Assembly: GCA_026996805.1 (NCBI GenBank)
Contig: JALWKB010000195.1
Location: 1-37,970, forward strand
Reading direction: 5' to 3'
Length of the DNA: 37,970 bases
Source of the DNA: Saprospiraceae bacterium
GTDB lineage: Bacteria > Bacteroidota > Bacteroidia > Chitinophagales > Saprospiraceae
Shown: in pieces, positions 6,868-16,338 of the stretch
How the letters are laid out: each line of letters begins with the position of its first letter
How positions within the stretch are numbered: position 1 is the stretch's first letter
Program-made: the position numbers and the translations under genes
The notes under the pieces: generated by a model
Told to the model about the DNA's origin: nothing
Seen by the model: only the letters and a program-made list of their open reading frames with translations
Databases searched by the model: none

Positions 6868-9860
6868 GATGCGGAGTTTTTGATGAGGTAATGAATGGTA
6901 ATGACGACTTTAGTCCCAAGGGCTTTGCCTGTTTTGTCTTCTTTGTCGATGATTTCGAGGTGGATGTGCATGTCGGAGGCCTGATTGATGAGCTCGATGC
7001 GTTCTTGGACGAGCTGTAGGCCGCGCGGCTTGTGGGTTTTGCTGCGATGTCGCTGAGCTGCCTTGCGACCGATACCGTTGTCTTCGATGATGCACTGCAG
7101 CATATTGGAGCTCAACATGCAAAAGTGGAGGGAGATGAAACCCTTTCGATCTCTTAAGGGCGTGATGCCGTGGATAATGGCGTTTTCGACAAATGGCTGT
7201 ATAATCATCGAGGGGATGCGGATGTCTTCGGAGACACTTTCGCACGTGACGATTTCGAAGTCGATCTTTTCGCGGAAGCGCAGTTTTTCCAACATCAGGT
7301 AGAGTCGCAATATCTTGAGCTCGGTGGCTAAGGTGATTTCGTTGTCCTTTGAGCTATCTAAAATGAGCCGGGTGAGCAAGGCGAAATGCGTCAAGTAGTA
7401 ATCCGCCTTGTCAAAATTTTTCGAGTGTATGAAATATTGAATGGCGGTCAGCGAGTTGAAGATGAAATGTGGGTTCATGCGCGCGCGCAGGGCATTGAGC
7501 CTGAGCTCGGCTATTTTTCGGTGAAATTCCGTCTTTTGGATGGCGAGCTTTTTGTTGGTGCGGATGATGTAGCGGCTGATGAAAAAGGACAATAAGCCTA
7601 TGGCCAATCCACCCGCTGTGCCCCATACAAAGGGCATGTAATCTATGCGGTGTTGGAAGACGAACGCATCGGCATAGCCATTGGCCTGTACGGAAAGTCT
7701 ATGCGTACCCCACTCTTCGATGCGCAGGGCAATGGGATTGGTGGCGTCGTGATACCACTGTCGGTAGTAGGGAGCCTGTACCGTCAGGGTGGAGAAGTGG
7801 TGTTCGTAAGGGTAATGGTAATAGTCGGGACTGCGAAAGTACAGCGCAACGGAGTCCAAACTGTACAGGATCTGGCTATTGGGTGGAATAGGAGTGTTGC
7901 GTAGGCGCTTTTTTCGGATGATGGACAGCTTGTCAAAAGCTACGCCGTACGTTTTGGGTAGCTGGAGAAACGAATCGGCATGAAAGACCGTCAACCCATT
8001 GAGAGTGCCATAAAACATATAGCCGTCCGACGATTCGGCTACTGCTTTGGTATTCATTTCGCGGTGTGAGAGGCCATCGGAGTGGTAGAAGTTTTTGCGT
8101 ACGCGCAAGGTGGAGTCCAAGACCGTAATGCCGTTGTCAGTACCTACCCAGAGATTGTGATGCAAGTCAAGGTGGAGGCTGTAGATGACATTGCTGTTGA
8201 GGCCGCTCTCTGCGGAGAGATGTCGCTTTTTGTGCAGCGTTTTGCCATCGAGGATGACAATTCCGCCGAGTTCGCCACCGAGAGCAATATCCCCTGAGGG
8301 CAATTCCTGTACATCGCGGAGATTGTAAAAGAGCACTCCCCATGAGGAGAAGGGCAGGGTCGTGTCGAGGTGGAGATTGCTATCTAATACCACGATTCGA
8401 CTTTCTGCGCCTATCCAAAATTGGCCTCTCTGGGGTAGGGCGTGAATCGTCATTTCGTGGACGGCAAAGTCAACAGGGATGGTTTGCACTTCGTCATTGC
8501 TAAAATCGTAGGCCACGATTTTACCCTCATCCGATAGGAAAGAAGCTCGCCCGCCTACCAACACGCGCGTGGAGTCATACACAGCAATGTCGGAGGGATA
8601 GAAATCCAGAAGCTTCGTTTGTATACGCTGGTTGTGCGGTGTGTATCGATACAAAAAGGTGGTGTCGGTATTGAGTTGGACGGTGAGGATGTATAGGGCC
8701 TTGCTCTTGGGAGAAGATGCAATGCGATAATTGTTGGCATAGGGTTTTTGCGCGTTGGGGAGCTGGTCAAAGAGCGTGTCTACCATGCGATAAGGGGGCG
8801 AAATGCGGTAAAAGCCCTTGTCCTCACCAATAAAATAGATCACATCATCGAGGGATGTGAGCCCTATGATGATCTTGCCAAAGTTGATCATAGACGCAAT
8901 GGGGCGCTTGACAAGATGGCGCACATACGAAGGGCGAATGGTGATGTAATCGATGCCCGTATATCCGTAGAGGAAGAGCTTGTACCTTAAATCATCCGCA
9001 TAGACGCCGACGATGTTGGCGTTGATTTCGGCCAAAGTGGGTTGGTTGATGATGGTTTGGTCGGCCTCGAGTAAGTAATAGGCCGTAAAATGTCTGGGGC
9101 GGTCTTTACATCCGAACAGGCATTGCTCCCTTTTGTCGACAAAGATTATCTCGAGCACTTCATCCTTTGGGCATTGAAAGAGTGTGTGCCATTGCGCGTC
9201 GATGCGCTTTTGCAATTGGCGGTCTAAGCTGCGATACAGCGAGTCTCTTAAGCAGAAGAGTGTCCCGTCAATGTAAGTGTACAGGCGGGTGTCGTACCAC
9301 TTTTGTGCTTCGCGGTCATAAAAAAACCAAAAGCCCTGACAAAACAGTGCTTTCGATGGAATAAAATCGAGACAAGGCAGGTGAACGGCTCGATCGCCAT
9401 CAAGGGTATAAAAACATCCCTGTCCACCTGATGTGGAGTCATCTACGATTTTATACAGAAAAAGGGTATCGTTGATCAGTATGAAATGGTGCTGCGGGGG
9501 TGCTTTGGAGTATTCCGCATAGAGGCTGTTGTGCGGAATGCGAAAGAGGCCTTTCCCTTCGTCGGTCAATACGGCGATCTCATCGTTGTGGAGGACGACG
9601 GCCTCGAGCGGAAAGGGCAATTTGTCGTATAGGGGAATGTGGACCGTTTCGAAGGTATGACCGTCGTATCGCTGTACAAAATGCGGCATAAAGAGGTAAA
9701 AATATCCGCTCTTGTTGCGCACAATCTTGTATATGAAGCGGCTGTACAAGCCGTGCTCTTGCTCGATAATCTTGTGGTCTAAGATAGGTTGTGCGCGCAT
9801 TGCTAAAGGAGTCATTGTCAATGCCCACCCTATAGCTCCCAACACCAACGTACGAATCAT
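6864..9860 (-). CDS. LytS-type sensor histidine kinase with extracytoplasmic propeller
   Basis: A membrane sensor kinase of 998 aa. A signal peptide (cut near AMRAQ) leads into a large periplasmic region built of propeller blades. The clearest regulator-propeller repeats are NLWVGTDNGITVLD and MFYGTLNGLTVF, followed by a short Y_Y_Y-like beta domain. One transmembrane helix lies at about 742-765. The cytoplasmic part is a His_kinase domain (PF06580 type) with MNPHFIFN and predicted phospho-histidine H798, then an HATPase with NAIIHG and EDNGIG. It phosphorylates the LytTR regulator encoded 4 nt overlapping downstream. The ligand is unknown; such propellers sense extracellular polymers in characterised Bacteroidota systems, but no polysaccharide-utilisation genes lie nearby. 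A 6-bp inverted repeat sits just upstream of the start codon. Confidence 0.94.
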   Translation of the reverse strand: MIRTLVLGAIGWALTMTPLAMRAQPILDHKIIEQEHGLYSRFIYKIVRNKSGYFYLFMPHFVQRYDGHTFETVHIPLYDKLPFPLEAVVLHNDEIAVLTDEGKGLFRIPHNSLYAEYSKAPPQHHFILINDTLFLYKIVDDSTSGGQGCFYTLDGDRAVHLPCLDFIPSKALFCQGFWFFYDREAQKWYDTRLYTYIDGTLFCLRDSLYRSLDRQLQKRIDAQWHTLFQCPKDEVLEIIFVDKREQCLFGCKDRPRHFTAYYLLEADQTIINQPTLAEINANIVGVYADDLRYKLFLYGYTGIDYITIRPSYVRHLVKRPIASMINFGKIIIGLTSLDDVIYFIGEDKGFYRISPPYRMVDTLFDQLPNAQKPYANNYRIASSPKSKALYILTVQLNTDTTFLYRYTPHNQRIQTKLLDFYPSDIAVYDSTRVLVGGRASFLSDEGKIVAYDFSNDEVQTIPVDFAVHEMTIHALPQRGQFWIGAESRIVVLDSNLHLDTTLPFSSWGVLFYNLRDVQELPSGDIALGGELGGIVILDGKTLHKKRHLSAESGLNSNVIYSLHLDLHHNLWVGTDNGITVLDSTLRVRKNFYHSDGLSHREMNTKAVAESSDGYMFYGTLNGLTVFHADSFLQLPKTYGVAFDKLSIIRKKRLRNTPIPPNSQILYSLDSVALYFRSPDYYHYPYEHHFSTLTVQAPYYRQWYHDATNPIALRIEEWGTHRLSVQANGYADAFVFQHRIDYMPFVWGTAGGLAIGLLSFFISRYIIRTNKKLAIQKTEFHRKIAELRLNALRARMNPHFIFNSLTAIQYFIHSKNFDKADYYLTHFALLTRLILDSSKDNEITLATELKILRLYLMLEKLRFREKIDFEIVTCESVSEDIRIPSMIIQPFVENAIIHGITPLRDRKGFISLHFCMLSSNMLQCIIEDNGIGRKAAQRHRSKTHKPRGLQLVQERIELINQASDMHIHLEIIDKEDKTGKALGTKVVITIHYLIKNSAS

Positions 9861-9869
9861 AGCGGTAAA

Positions 9870-9890
9870 GCTAAGGTTTGGTGACTTAGC
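9870..9890. promoter_or_regulatory. Inverted repeat just upstream of the propeller kinase start
   Basis: GCTAAG, 9 nt, then CTTAGC, perfectly symmetrical, centred about 20 nt before the kinase ATG in the 114-bp gap. It could be a regulator site or a leader hairpin. No clear TAnnTTTG box was found in this gap. Confidence 0.3.
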
Positions 9891-9974
9891 ATGGGGTGCA
9901 ATTCTGCATAAGTGGTATTGTTTTTCCTACCAAAGCCGCAATTTAATGCACGAACGGAAAAAAGTTTGTGTTTA

Positions 9975-11318
9975 TTAAAAATTGAGTTTTTCCGGTTGTG
10001 GGGTGTGGACGAGCGATCCCTGGACGAGCTCTTCACCGATCAGGTGTTCTAAGTAGATCGGCATGATGTGGTTGGTCATCGAAGGGGGTGCCTCGACCAA
10101 GACGCGGATGTAGTTTTCCGTAAATCCTTCGAGTTTGCCTTCGTGTGGCGATGGTTCGAGGAGAACGCGGTGGGTTTGTTGGAGGTTTTTTTCGTAAAAT
10201 GCTCTGCGCTTTCGCAGGGAGAGGGCACGAAGCAGCTGACTGCGCTGCCGGCGGATGTGCATGGGCACTTTGTCGGGCATGGAGGCTGCAGGTGTGCCGC
10301 TGCGCTCCGAATAGGTGAAGACGTGCAGATAGTTGACGTCGAGCTGTTGGATAAAGCGATAGCTGTCGCGGAAGTCCTCGTCCGTCTCTCCAGGAAAACC
10401 CACGATGACGTCTACACCTATACATGCGTCGGGTAAGAAGTGTCGTACAGCTCGAATGCGTTCGGCATAGAGCTCGCGCATATAGCGTCGGCGCATGCGC
10501 CGCAATATCTTGTTAGAACCCGACTGTAGGGGTATGTGAAAGTGCGGCATAAAGGCGCGGGAGTCGGCAATGAAGGCCAGGATTTCGTCGGTGAGGAGAT
10601 TGGGTTCAATCGACGAAATGCGATATCGCTCGATGCCTTCTACGCGGTCAAGGGCACGGATGAGGTCGATGAGGCGGTAGCTGTGTCTTTGCTCGGGGTC
10701 GAGCTTGCCGTAGTCTCCCACGTTGACACCCGTGAGTACGATTTCTTTGACGCCTTGGCTCGCCAGCTGATGTGCTTGTTCGATAAGGCTTTCCATCGGG
10801 GCGGATCGGCTCTTACCGCGCGCTTTGGGTATGGTGCAAAAAGAACACACGTAGTCGCAGCCGTCTTGGATTTTGAGAAAGCTGCGCAGCCGGTCACCAA
10901 ACGAATAGGCGTGGGAAAAACGCGCCTCGTCCACAGCCGAAACAGCTACGAGGGGTACGGCATGCGCACTGTCGAGCTGTTCGAGATAATCGAGCAGCTG
11001 AAATTTTTCGCGTGCGCCGAGTACCATGTGGACACCCTCGATGTCGGCGATTTCGTCGGGTTTGAGCTGTGCATAACACCCTGTGACGATGATTCGCGCT
11101 TGCGGATTATGCCGGCGTGCACGTCGGATGATCTTGCGACACTTGCGATCGGCAAAGTCCGTCACACTACAGGTGTTGATGATGTACAAGTCTGCCCCCT
11201 CTTCAAAGGGGATGAGCTCGTAACCGCGTGCACGGAGCATACGACCGAGCGTGGAGCTTTCGGAAAAGTTGAGCTTGCAGCCAAGGGTGTAGATGCTGAC
11301 AGTCTTCGGTGTGGACAT
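9975..11318 (-). CDS. mtaB: tRNA (N6-threonylcarbamoyladenosine(37)-C2)-methylthiotransferase MtaB
   Basis: A radical-SAM enzyme that converts t6A37 to ms2t6A37 in ANN-decoding tRNAs, stabilising codon pairing. At 447 aa it has the usual length. The N-terminal UPF0004 domain carries the three auxiliary-cluster cysteines C14 (TLGCKLN), C50 (INTCSV) and C81 (VTGCYAQ). The radical-SAM cluster is C154-x3-C158-x2-C161 in GCDYVCSFCTIPKARG. A C-terminal TRAM-like RNA-binding segment follows. The opening TLGCKLN and the GKSRS after the SAM motif point to the MtaB subfamily rather than MiaB or RimO. It is the last gene of a minus-strand run, 14 nt after the HAD gene. Confidence 0.94.
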   Translation of the reverse strand: MSTPKTVSIYTLGCKLNFSESSTLGRMLRARGYELIPFEEGADLYIINTCSVTDFADRKCRKIIRRARRHNPQARIIVTGCYAQLKPDEIADIEGVHMVLGAREKFQLLDYLEQLDSAHAVPLVAVSAVDEARFSHAYSFGDRLRSFLKIQDGCDYVCSFCTIPKARGKSRSAPMESLIEQAHQLASQGVKEIVLTGVNVGDYGKLDPEQRHSYRLIDLIRALDRVEGIERYRISSIEPNLLTDEILAFIADSRAFMPHFHIPLQSGSNKILRRMRRRYMRELYAERIRAVRHFLPDACIGVDVIVGFPGETDEDFRDSYRFIQQLDVNYLHVFTYSERSGTPAASMPDKVPMHIRRQRSQLLRALSLRKRRAFYEKNLQQTHRVLLEPSPHEGKLEGFTENYIRVLVEAPPSMTNHIMPIYLEHLIGEELVQGSLVHTPQPEKLNF

Positions 11319-11332
11319 CGAATGAGTGGGCT

Positions 11333-11764
11333 TTATTTTTCAAAAACTTCAATAATCTTGTTGCGCAAGACCAACTGAGTAAACTTGCCCTTAAAGCGCG
11401 TCGCCTTTACGATGTGGTTGTCGATCCAGTGGTAGTGTCCGCCTCTCGGCTTGCCCAGTAGGAGATAGTGGTATTTAAAACCGTGCAGGTCCAGCCAGTA
11501 TTCTGTGATCTTTCGGTGTTGTTCGGTGCGGGAGGAAAAAAAGGTGATGATGTGTCCGTCATCGTACCATTGATTGATGACTTCGAGTGCATCGGGGTAA
11601 GGGCGTGCGGTAACCATGCGCCAGGGTTCTTCATTGGGGATATCCTCACAAATAGTGCCGTCGATGTCGATGAGGAAGTTTTTGATGCCTTCTGGCAAAA
11701 TGGGGCTGATGGGACGGCCTTCGGCGTCGACGAGGGGCTTGAGCTGCAGCTTTCGTTTTTTCAT
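11333..11764 (-). CDS. Small HAD-superfamily protein conserved in Bacteroidota
   Basis: A cytoplasmic 143-aa protein. Motif I of HAD phosphohydrolases is present as LIDIDGTICEDIPNEEP, with D33 as predicted nucleophile and D35 as acid/base. Motif II is probably FFSSRTEQH, and a lysine and acidic residues follow in LLLGKPRGGHYHWIDNH. There is no cap domain. Homologues are often labelled phosphoheptose isomerase in databases, but nothing here resembles a SIS domain, so I regard that name as an annotation error. The substrate is unknown. It lies 27 nt after the M23 peptidase and 14 nt before mtaB. Confidence 0.85.
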   Translation of the reverse strand: MKKRKLQLKPLVDAEGRPISPILPEGIKNFLIDIDGTICEDIPNEEPWRMVTARPYPDALEVINQWYDDGHIITFFSSRTEQHRKITEYWLDLHGFKYHYLLLGKPRGGHYHWIDNHIVKATRFKGKFTQLVLRNKIIEVFEK

Positions 11765-11791
11765 AATTTTATGAAATTGTGCGCGTCAAAT

Positions 11792-12670
11792 TTACTGAAA
11801 ATTCATGTAGTGTTGCGGATTGACCGGTGTGCCGTCGATCCACAATTCGAAATGCAGGTGCGGACCACTGGTCAATATGCCAGAATTGCCGATGATAGCT
11901 ATTGCTTCGCCAGCTTGCACAAAATCGCCTATTTCTTTGAGCAATCGCGAATTGTGTTTATAAAAGCTCACGATGTTGTTGTCGTGCTGGATGCCGATGG
12001 TATATCCCGTCGTGGCGGTCCAATCAGCCACGATGACATGGCCGGGCAAAGTGGCGAGGACGGGGGTGTTTTTGGGAGCAATGATATCGATGCCGAAGTG
12101 ATCTTTTTCCACCATGAATGGAGCACTGATCTTTCCGCGAATGGGTGGGGTGAAGTGTACGACGGGGTGGCGGCGCGTCCCAACGGCTACAGGCATGGCC
12201 TTAGGCTTTTGTGCCGTCAATAGAGCTTCCATCTCCTGACGCAACAAGCTATCGTGCTTTGAGCGCGCCGCGATACCCCTCTTCTGGGGAAGCACCGGCA
12301 CCTGCCTTTTTAATACTTCTTGCGGGCTCTCAGCGCGATGCATCCACCGCTTTTTTAAGCCTTCGATGTACTGCTCGTGCTGCACCAGCTGGCGGTGTAT
12401 ATCGGCGAGCTTTTTTTCAAGGTCCAGGACTACGGTTTTATCAACCACATCTCCACCAGATAGCCATATATGCAAGGGAGTGAAAACCACAGCCGTGACG
12501 ATTATACCGATAAACAGTAGATGATACAACACGAGCCATAGAAACAACTGCCCCACGCGCAACTTGCGCGACCACAATTGGGAGTAATTGCCCTCACTAA
12601 AGAGGGTCAGGATAAATCCCTTCCGCCACAGCGATCGGATGCGCGGTAGTATATCACGAAGCGAATGCAT
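11792..12670 (-). CDS. M23-family (LytM) cell-wall peptidase, membrane-anchored
   Basis: I start it at the ATG at 12670 (292 aa, MHSLRDILPRIRS); the track's 12721 start adds 17 residues without typical character. A cytoplasmic N-terminus of about 40 residues precedes one transmembrane helix (about 40-70), then a coiled-coil stretch (about 80-110), then the M23 domain (about 180-285). Zinc ligands are visible as HFGID and the terminal GPHLHFELW (HxH). The fold cleaves peptide cross-links in peptidoglycan, or acts as a non-catalytic activator when ligands are lost; here the ligands look intact. It is probably the first gene of the M23-HAD-mtaB run. The gene sits divergent from sprE with 120 bp between. 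Confidence 0.9.
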   Translation of the reverse strand: MHSLRDILPRIRSLWRKGFILTLFSEGNYSQLWSRKLRVGQLFLWLVLYHLLFIGIIVTAVVFTPLHIWLSGGDVVDKTVVLDLEKKLADIHRQLVQHEQYIEGLKKRWMHRAESPQEVLKRQVPVLPQKRGIAARSKHDSLLRQEMEALLTAQKPKAMPVAVGTRRHPVVHFTPPIRGKISAPFMVEKDHFGIDIIAPKNTPVLATLPGHVIVADWTATTGYTIGIQHDNNIVSFYKHNSRLLKEIGDFVQAGEAIAIIGNSGILTSGPHLHFELWIDGTPVNPQHYMNFQ

Positions 12671-12790
12671 AGTCAAAGCGACAATCAGCTCATCAGGTCG
12701 ATGTAGTATACCGTACGACAATAATAATAAAAATAGGACATAAAATGTTTTGCCATCTCCTTCGTTTGTATTGGAAATTGTCCGTCGAGT

Positions 12791-15586
12791 ATGCCTACAT
12801 TGCTGACTCCCTCCTGGGATCGGTTGTTCGCCCTTTGGCTAAGTGGTGTGGTAGTGGTCGTATCATTGAGCGGATGCGCCACTAAGCGAAAGGCAAGCAC
12901 CTCCGAGATGTCGCCGTGGAAGCGACAGTATGAAAATGTCACGGCCTATTACAACGCCTACTTCAATGCCAATGAGATCTACCAAATCGTATTAGAAAAA
13001 CTGCATCAAGAACACCGCGAGAATTACCAGGAGTTACTGCCCATCTATCCGCTCGATGATGCCGATGTGCGCCCCCATGTGGAGGAGCTCGACAGGGCTA
13101 TCGGAAAGCTCTATAAAACCATCAACCGACATCCACAAAGCCATTGGACGGACGATGCGTATCTGATGGTGGGCAAAATTCAGGTCCTTAAAAAGGATTA
13201 TGAAACGGCGGAGGAGACAATGGAATTCTTCCGTCAGGCCTTTGATCCCTTGAAGGTCGGGAAGACCAAGAAAGTGAAAAAATCCAAAAAGAAGCGCTCA
13301 AAAGCCAAAAAGCGCAAGCGCAAAAAGAGGAAAAAGGACAAAACCGCGTATGTGGCGACACAGCCGAAGAAGAGCTACATGCCGTGGGAGCACAAACCCG
13401 TCTACGACGATGGGCTCTTGTTGCTCGCGCGGATATATACTTATCGCGGAAAGTACGCAGCGGCACGCCAAATGTTACGGCGCCTCCAGGAAAATCCAAA
13501 GACGAAACTGACGGATCCTGCACAGCTCGACCTCGCTTTGGCGCATCTTGCCATCACGGAACATAAGTACGACGATGCTATTAGCCATTTAGAGCAAGCA
13601 GTGAAAAAGCTGAAGTCCAAAGGCAAACGTGCGCGTTACTACTACATCATTGGTCAGCTGCATGAGGGCCTACATCAATGGGGTGAAGCAGTCAAGGCCT
13701 TTGCTCATGCGGAGAAAAATGCCAAGGACTTCGATCTCCAACTCCACGCCCAACTCCATCAATACATCGCCGAAGTCAAGAGCGGCAAACGATCTTCGAA
13801 TGTCATGCGCAAGTTGAAAAAACTATTGGATGAGGAAAAATTCGCCGAATATCGAGGCGATATTTACTACACCATGGGCTTAGTGGCTCTGGAGTCGCAA
13901 GATGCTGAAGGGGCGCACGCGTATTTTGCTAAAGCCTTAAAGGAAACTGCTCAACCACATCTCAAAAAGCGCATCTATCTCTATTTGGTGCAGTACTACA
14001 TGGATGAATCGCGCTACGATCGTGCTAAGCTCTACCTCGATTCGGCGCTGTATATCATGAACAACCGCGAACCCGATTTTGAAAAGTGGACGCGCGTCCG
14101 AGAATCCATCGCACAGATTGCCGAGCAGCTCCAAATCATCCACTTCAACGATAGCCTCTTGCGCGTCAGCTATATGGACGATAGGGAAAAACTGCGCCTT
14201 GCCCAAAGAATACGAGACAGAGAAAAACAACGTCAAAAGAAAAAGTTTGATCAGATTCAACAGTCTGTACAAGACCTCGCTCAAACCAATGCTTCCACCT
14301 TTCCTCCCATCCTAGATCGTCCTACGCGCTTTGTTCCGACAGGTGCAGCAGGCACTTCCTTTTTTGCCTATGATCCTTCGAAGGTCAAGCGAGGGAGACG
14401 GAAGTTCGAAAAGCTCTGGGGGCAGCGACCACTGGAAGATCACTGGCGTAGGAGCGAAAAATCGCACATACTGGAAATTGCTGAAGATACGCTGACCGAG
14501 CAAAACACTCAACAGGTCGAAGACCTGCAGGCCAACCGCGATTTAATACGAAAATACCTCTCCGGCATACCCTCAAATGAGGCACAGCGCCAAAAGGTGA
14601 AGGAGCGCATCCAAAAAGCCTATTTTGAGCTCGGCCGATTGTATCGACAAAAGCTCGACCGCTGTGATCTGTCCGTGGCTGCACTGGATACGCTGCTTCA
14701 GCGATTCCCAAAAACGCCGTACCGAGCAGGTGCGTACTACTACCTCTCCCTCTGTCATGCGGATCTTGGAAATGCTGCTAAAGCAGAGCGCTATCGCCAA
14801 CAACTACTGGATGAGTACCCCGATTCGCTTTATGCGAAGGTGCTATCCGATCCCGATTTTGTGCGCCGATGGTTAGAGGAAAAAAACCGCGCGCGTTACC
14901 TCTACGAACAGGCGTATGCGGCCTTCGAAAGGGGCCAATACGACCAGACAATCCAGTTGTACAATACCTTTCAACAACTCGAGGAAGACGAGCGAGCGCC
15001 CTATGAAGCGCAATTTGCTCTACTTAAAGCCATGGCCAGTGGCTCAAAGGGCAAAGAAGCCTACATCGAAGCCCTTAAAGATGTCATTGCGCGTCATCCC
15101 AACACACCACAAGCTATTCGAGCGCGTGAGATTAAGCGCTTTCTCGAAGGTAATGACGACCAAACAGGTCAGGAAAGTGCAGATTCACAATCCCCCTATC
15201 GCTATCTGCCGGATCAAGTACACTATGTCCTCATAGTCTTTCGCCAGCTCGGTGGCAACTCTATGCGCCAAATACAAGTAGACATCTCCGAATTTCACCG
15301 AAAGAATTTTCCGAAGCGCAACCTCAAGATGAGCTCGGCCAATCTGGATATCGAACGCGATATTCCCATACTCCTCATACGTCGCTTTGACGATGCATCC
15401 GATGCCATGGACTATTATAAAATCGTACAACGTCAGCGGAAAAAGTATATCCGAAAGGATGGGGTCGAATACGACATCTTTCCGATTGCCCGCGACAACT
15501 ACCACCGCCTCATCCGCGAAAAGAACACCGATTCGTACCAGCGATTTTTCAAGAAGTACTATAGCGGCGGCGATGGATCTCCTTAG
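12791..15586 (+). CDS. sprE: SprE/PorW-type TPR lipoprotein of the type IX secretion system
   Basis: A 931-aa outer-membrane lipoprotein. The signal peptide ends in lipobox LSGC with acylated C29. Right after it comes the segment typical of SprE/PorW (YYNAYFNANEIY). The body is mostly helical TPR-like repeats, for example residues about 195-430 and 590-790. A very basic run (about 155-185: KKVKKSKKKRSKAKKRKRKK and on) interrupts the early repeats. The last 120 residues form a separate domain after SPYRYLPDQVHYVLIVF. In Flavobacterium johnsoniae and Porphyromonas gingivalis the family is needed for T9SS function and gliding. Its presence agrees with the T9SS type B substrate at the right end. 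It is monocistronic and overlaps the convergent PAP2 gene by 4 nt. Confidence 0.88.
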   Translation: MPTLLTPSWDRLFALWLSGVVVVVSLSGCATKRKASTSEMSPWKRQYENVTAYYNAYFNANEIYQIVLEKLHQEHRENYQELLPIYPLDDADVRPHVEELDRAIGKLYKTINRHPQSHWTDDAYLMVGKIQVLKKDYETAEETMEFFRQAFDPLKVGKTKKVKKSKKKRSKAKKRKRKKRKKDKTAYVATQPKKSYMPWEHKPVYDDGLLLLARIYTYRGKYAAARQMLRRLQENPKTKLTDPAQLDLALAHLAITEHKYDDAISHLEQAVKKLKSKGKRARYYYIIGQLHEGLHQWGEAVKAFAHAEKNAKDFDLQLHAQLHQYIAEVKSGKRSSNVMRKLKKLLDEEKFAEYRGDIYYTMGLVALESQDAEGAHAYFAKALKETAQPHLKKRIYLYLVQYYMDESRYDRAKLYLDSALYIMNNREPDFEKWTRVRESIAQIAEQLQIIHFNDSLLRVSYMDDREKLRLAQRIRDREKQRQKKKFDQIQQSVQDLAQTNASTFPPILDRPTRFVPTGAAGTSFFAYDPSKVKRGRRKFEKLWGQRPLEDHWRRSEKSHILEIAEDTLTEQNTQQVEDLQANRDLIRKYLSGIPSNEAQRQKVKERIQKAYFELGRLYRQKLDRCDLSVAALDTLLQRFPKTPYRAGAYYYLSLCHADLGNAAKAERYRQQLLDEYPDSLYAKVLSDPDFVRRWLEEKNRARYLYEQAYAAFERGQYDQTIQLYNTFQQLEEDERAPYEAQFALLKAMASGSKGKEAYIEALKDVIARHPNTPQAIRAREIKRFLEGNDDQTGQESADSQSPYRYLPDQVHYVLIVFRQLGGNSMRQIQVDISEFHRKNFPKRNLKMSSANLDIERDIPILLIRRFDDASDAMDYYKIVQRQRKKYIRKDGVEYDIFPIARDNYHRLIREKNTDSYQRFFKKYYSGGDGSP

Positions 15587-16338
15587 AGGCTGTAGCGGAT
15601 TCCCATGGCGTATGGCAAGGCGAAGAAGGAGAGAGCCTTGCTACTTGATTTGGTAGGGTGGTAGCGCAGAGGGACCAGGTAGCGATCGAGTGCGATGGGG
15701 AGTATGATACCGAGACCTGCCCCAAACAGCACATCTCCTACCCAATGGCGATTGTGGATGACGCGGCCTATGGCTACGCTGCTGGCAAGTGCGAAAGATG
15801 CATAGCGAAGGATGGGATATTTGGGGTACACCAGTAGATAAAAGGCCGCGGCCGTGGCAAAGGCATGACTGGTATGACCGGAGGGAAAGGCGTACAGACC
15901 GCCGTTGGGGCGGCGAGTGCGAAAGGCAGCTTTCAATCCAGCTGTCACAAGCGCATTGGCCGCTGTGATGCTAAATAAGTACAAACCCTGCTTCACTATA
16001 CGGCGCGACGACACGCCTGCATCTATCCAAGTGACGACCCACAATAGATAGGCACTGTGTTGGACATAATCCTCCCAAGTGTATTGATCGGACAAAAACT
16101 CAGGAATCCACTGTTGTACAGGGCTGCGAATGTCCTCCTGGCTGGCAACCATTCCTCCTACCATAAGCACAATGGGAAGAGTCGGTGCTATCAGCTCGTG
16201 TGCTGGGGCAAAAGTATCACCATTCAATGACGTATGCACCTGCTGGGCATACTCGGATGGATGTGCTCCGAGGAGGAATAGTAAGTATAAAATCGCTGTT
16301 GTCAAGGGGGATTTAAGGCGTGGGCGAGGGGTTTTCAT
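15583..16338 (-). CDS. PAP2-family membrane phosphatase
   Basis: A 251-aa integral membrane protein with an N-terminal signal or anchor. The three phosphatase motifs are in order: KAAFRTRRP (K-x6-RP), FPSGHTSH (PSGH) and GRVIHNRHWVGDV (SRxxxxxHxxxD variant with G in the first position). It probably dephosphorylates a lipid such as undecaprenyl pyrophosphate, phosphatidate or phosphatidylglycerophosphate at the outer face of the inner membrane; the sequence does not settle which. Its start lies inside the 3' end of the M50 protease gene (26-nt overlap), so it is likely translated from the same mRNA. It overlaps sprE tail-to-tail by 4 nt. Confidence 0.9.
   Translation of the reverse strand: MKTPRPRLKSPLTTAILYLLFLLGAHPSEYAQQVHTSLNGDTFAPAHELIAPTLPIVLMVGGMVASQEDIRSPVQQWIPEFLSDQYTWEDYVQHSAYLLWVVTWIDAGVSSRRIVKQGLYLFSITAANALVTAGLKAAFRTRRPNGGLYAFPSGHTSHAFATAAAFYLLVYPKYPILRYASFALASSVAIGRVIHNRHWVGDVLFGAGLGIILPIALDRYLVPLRYHPTKSSSKALSFFALPYAMGIRYSL

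Noticed and set aside
10536-11378. Plus-strand 280-aa ORF opposite mtaB
   Set aside because: It is the shadow of mtaB, whose frame holds all six cluster cysteines.
11333-11764. Phosphoheptose isomerase
   Set aside because: Homologues carry that label, but the DxDGT HAD motif is present and no SIS domain is visible.
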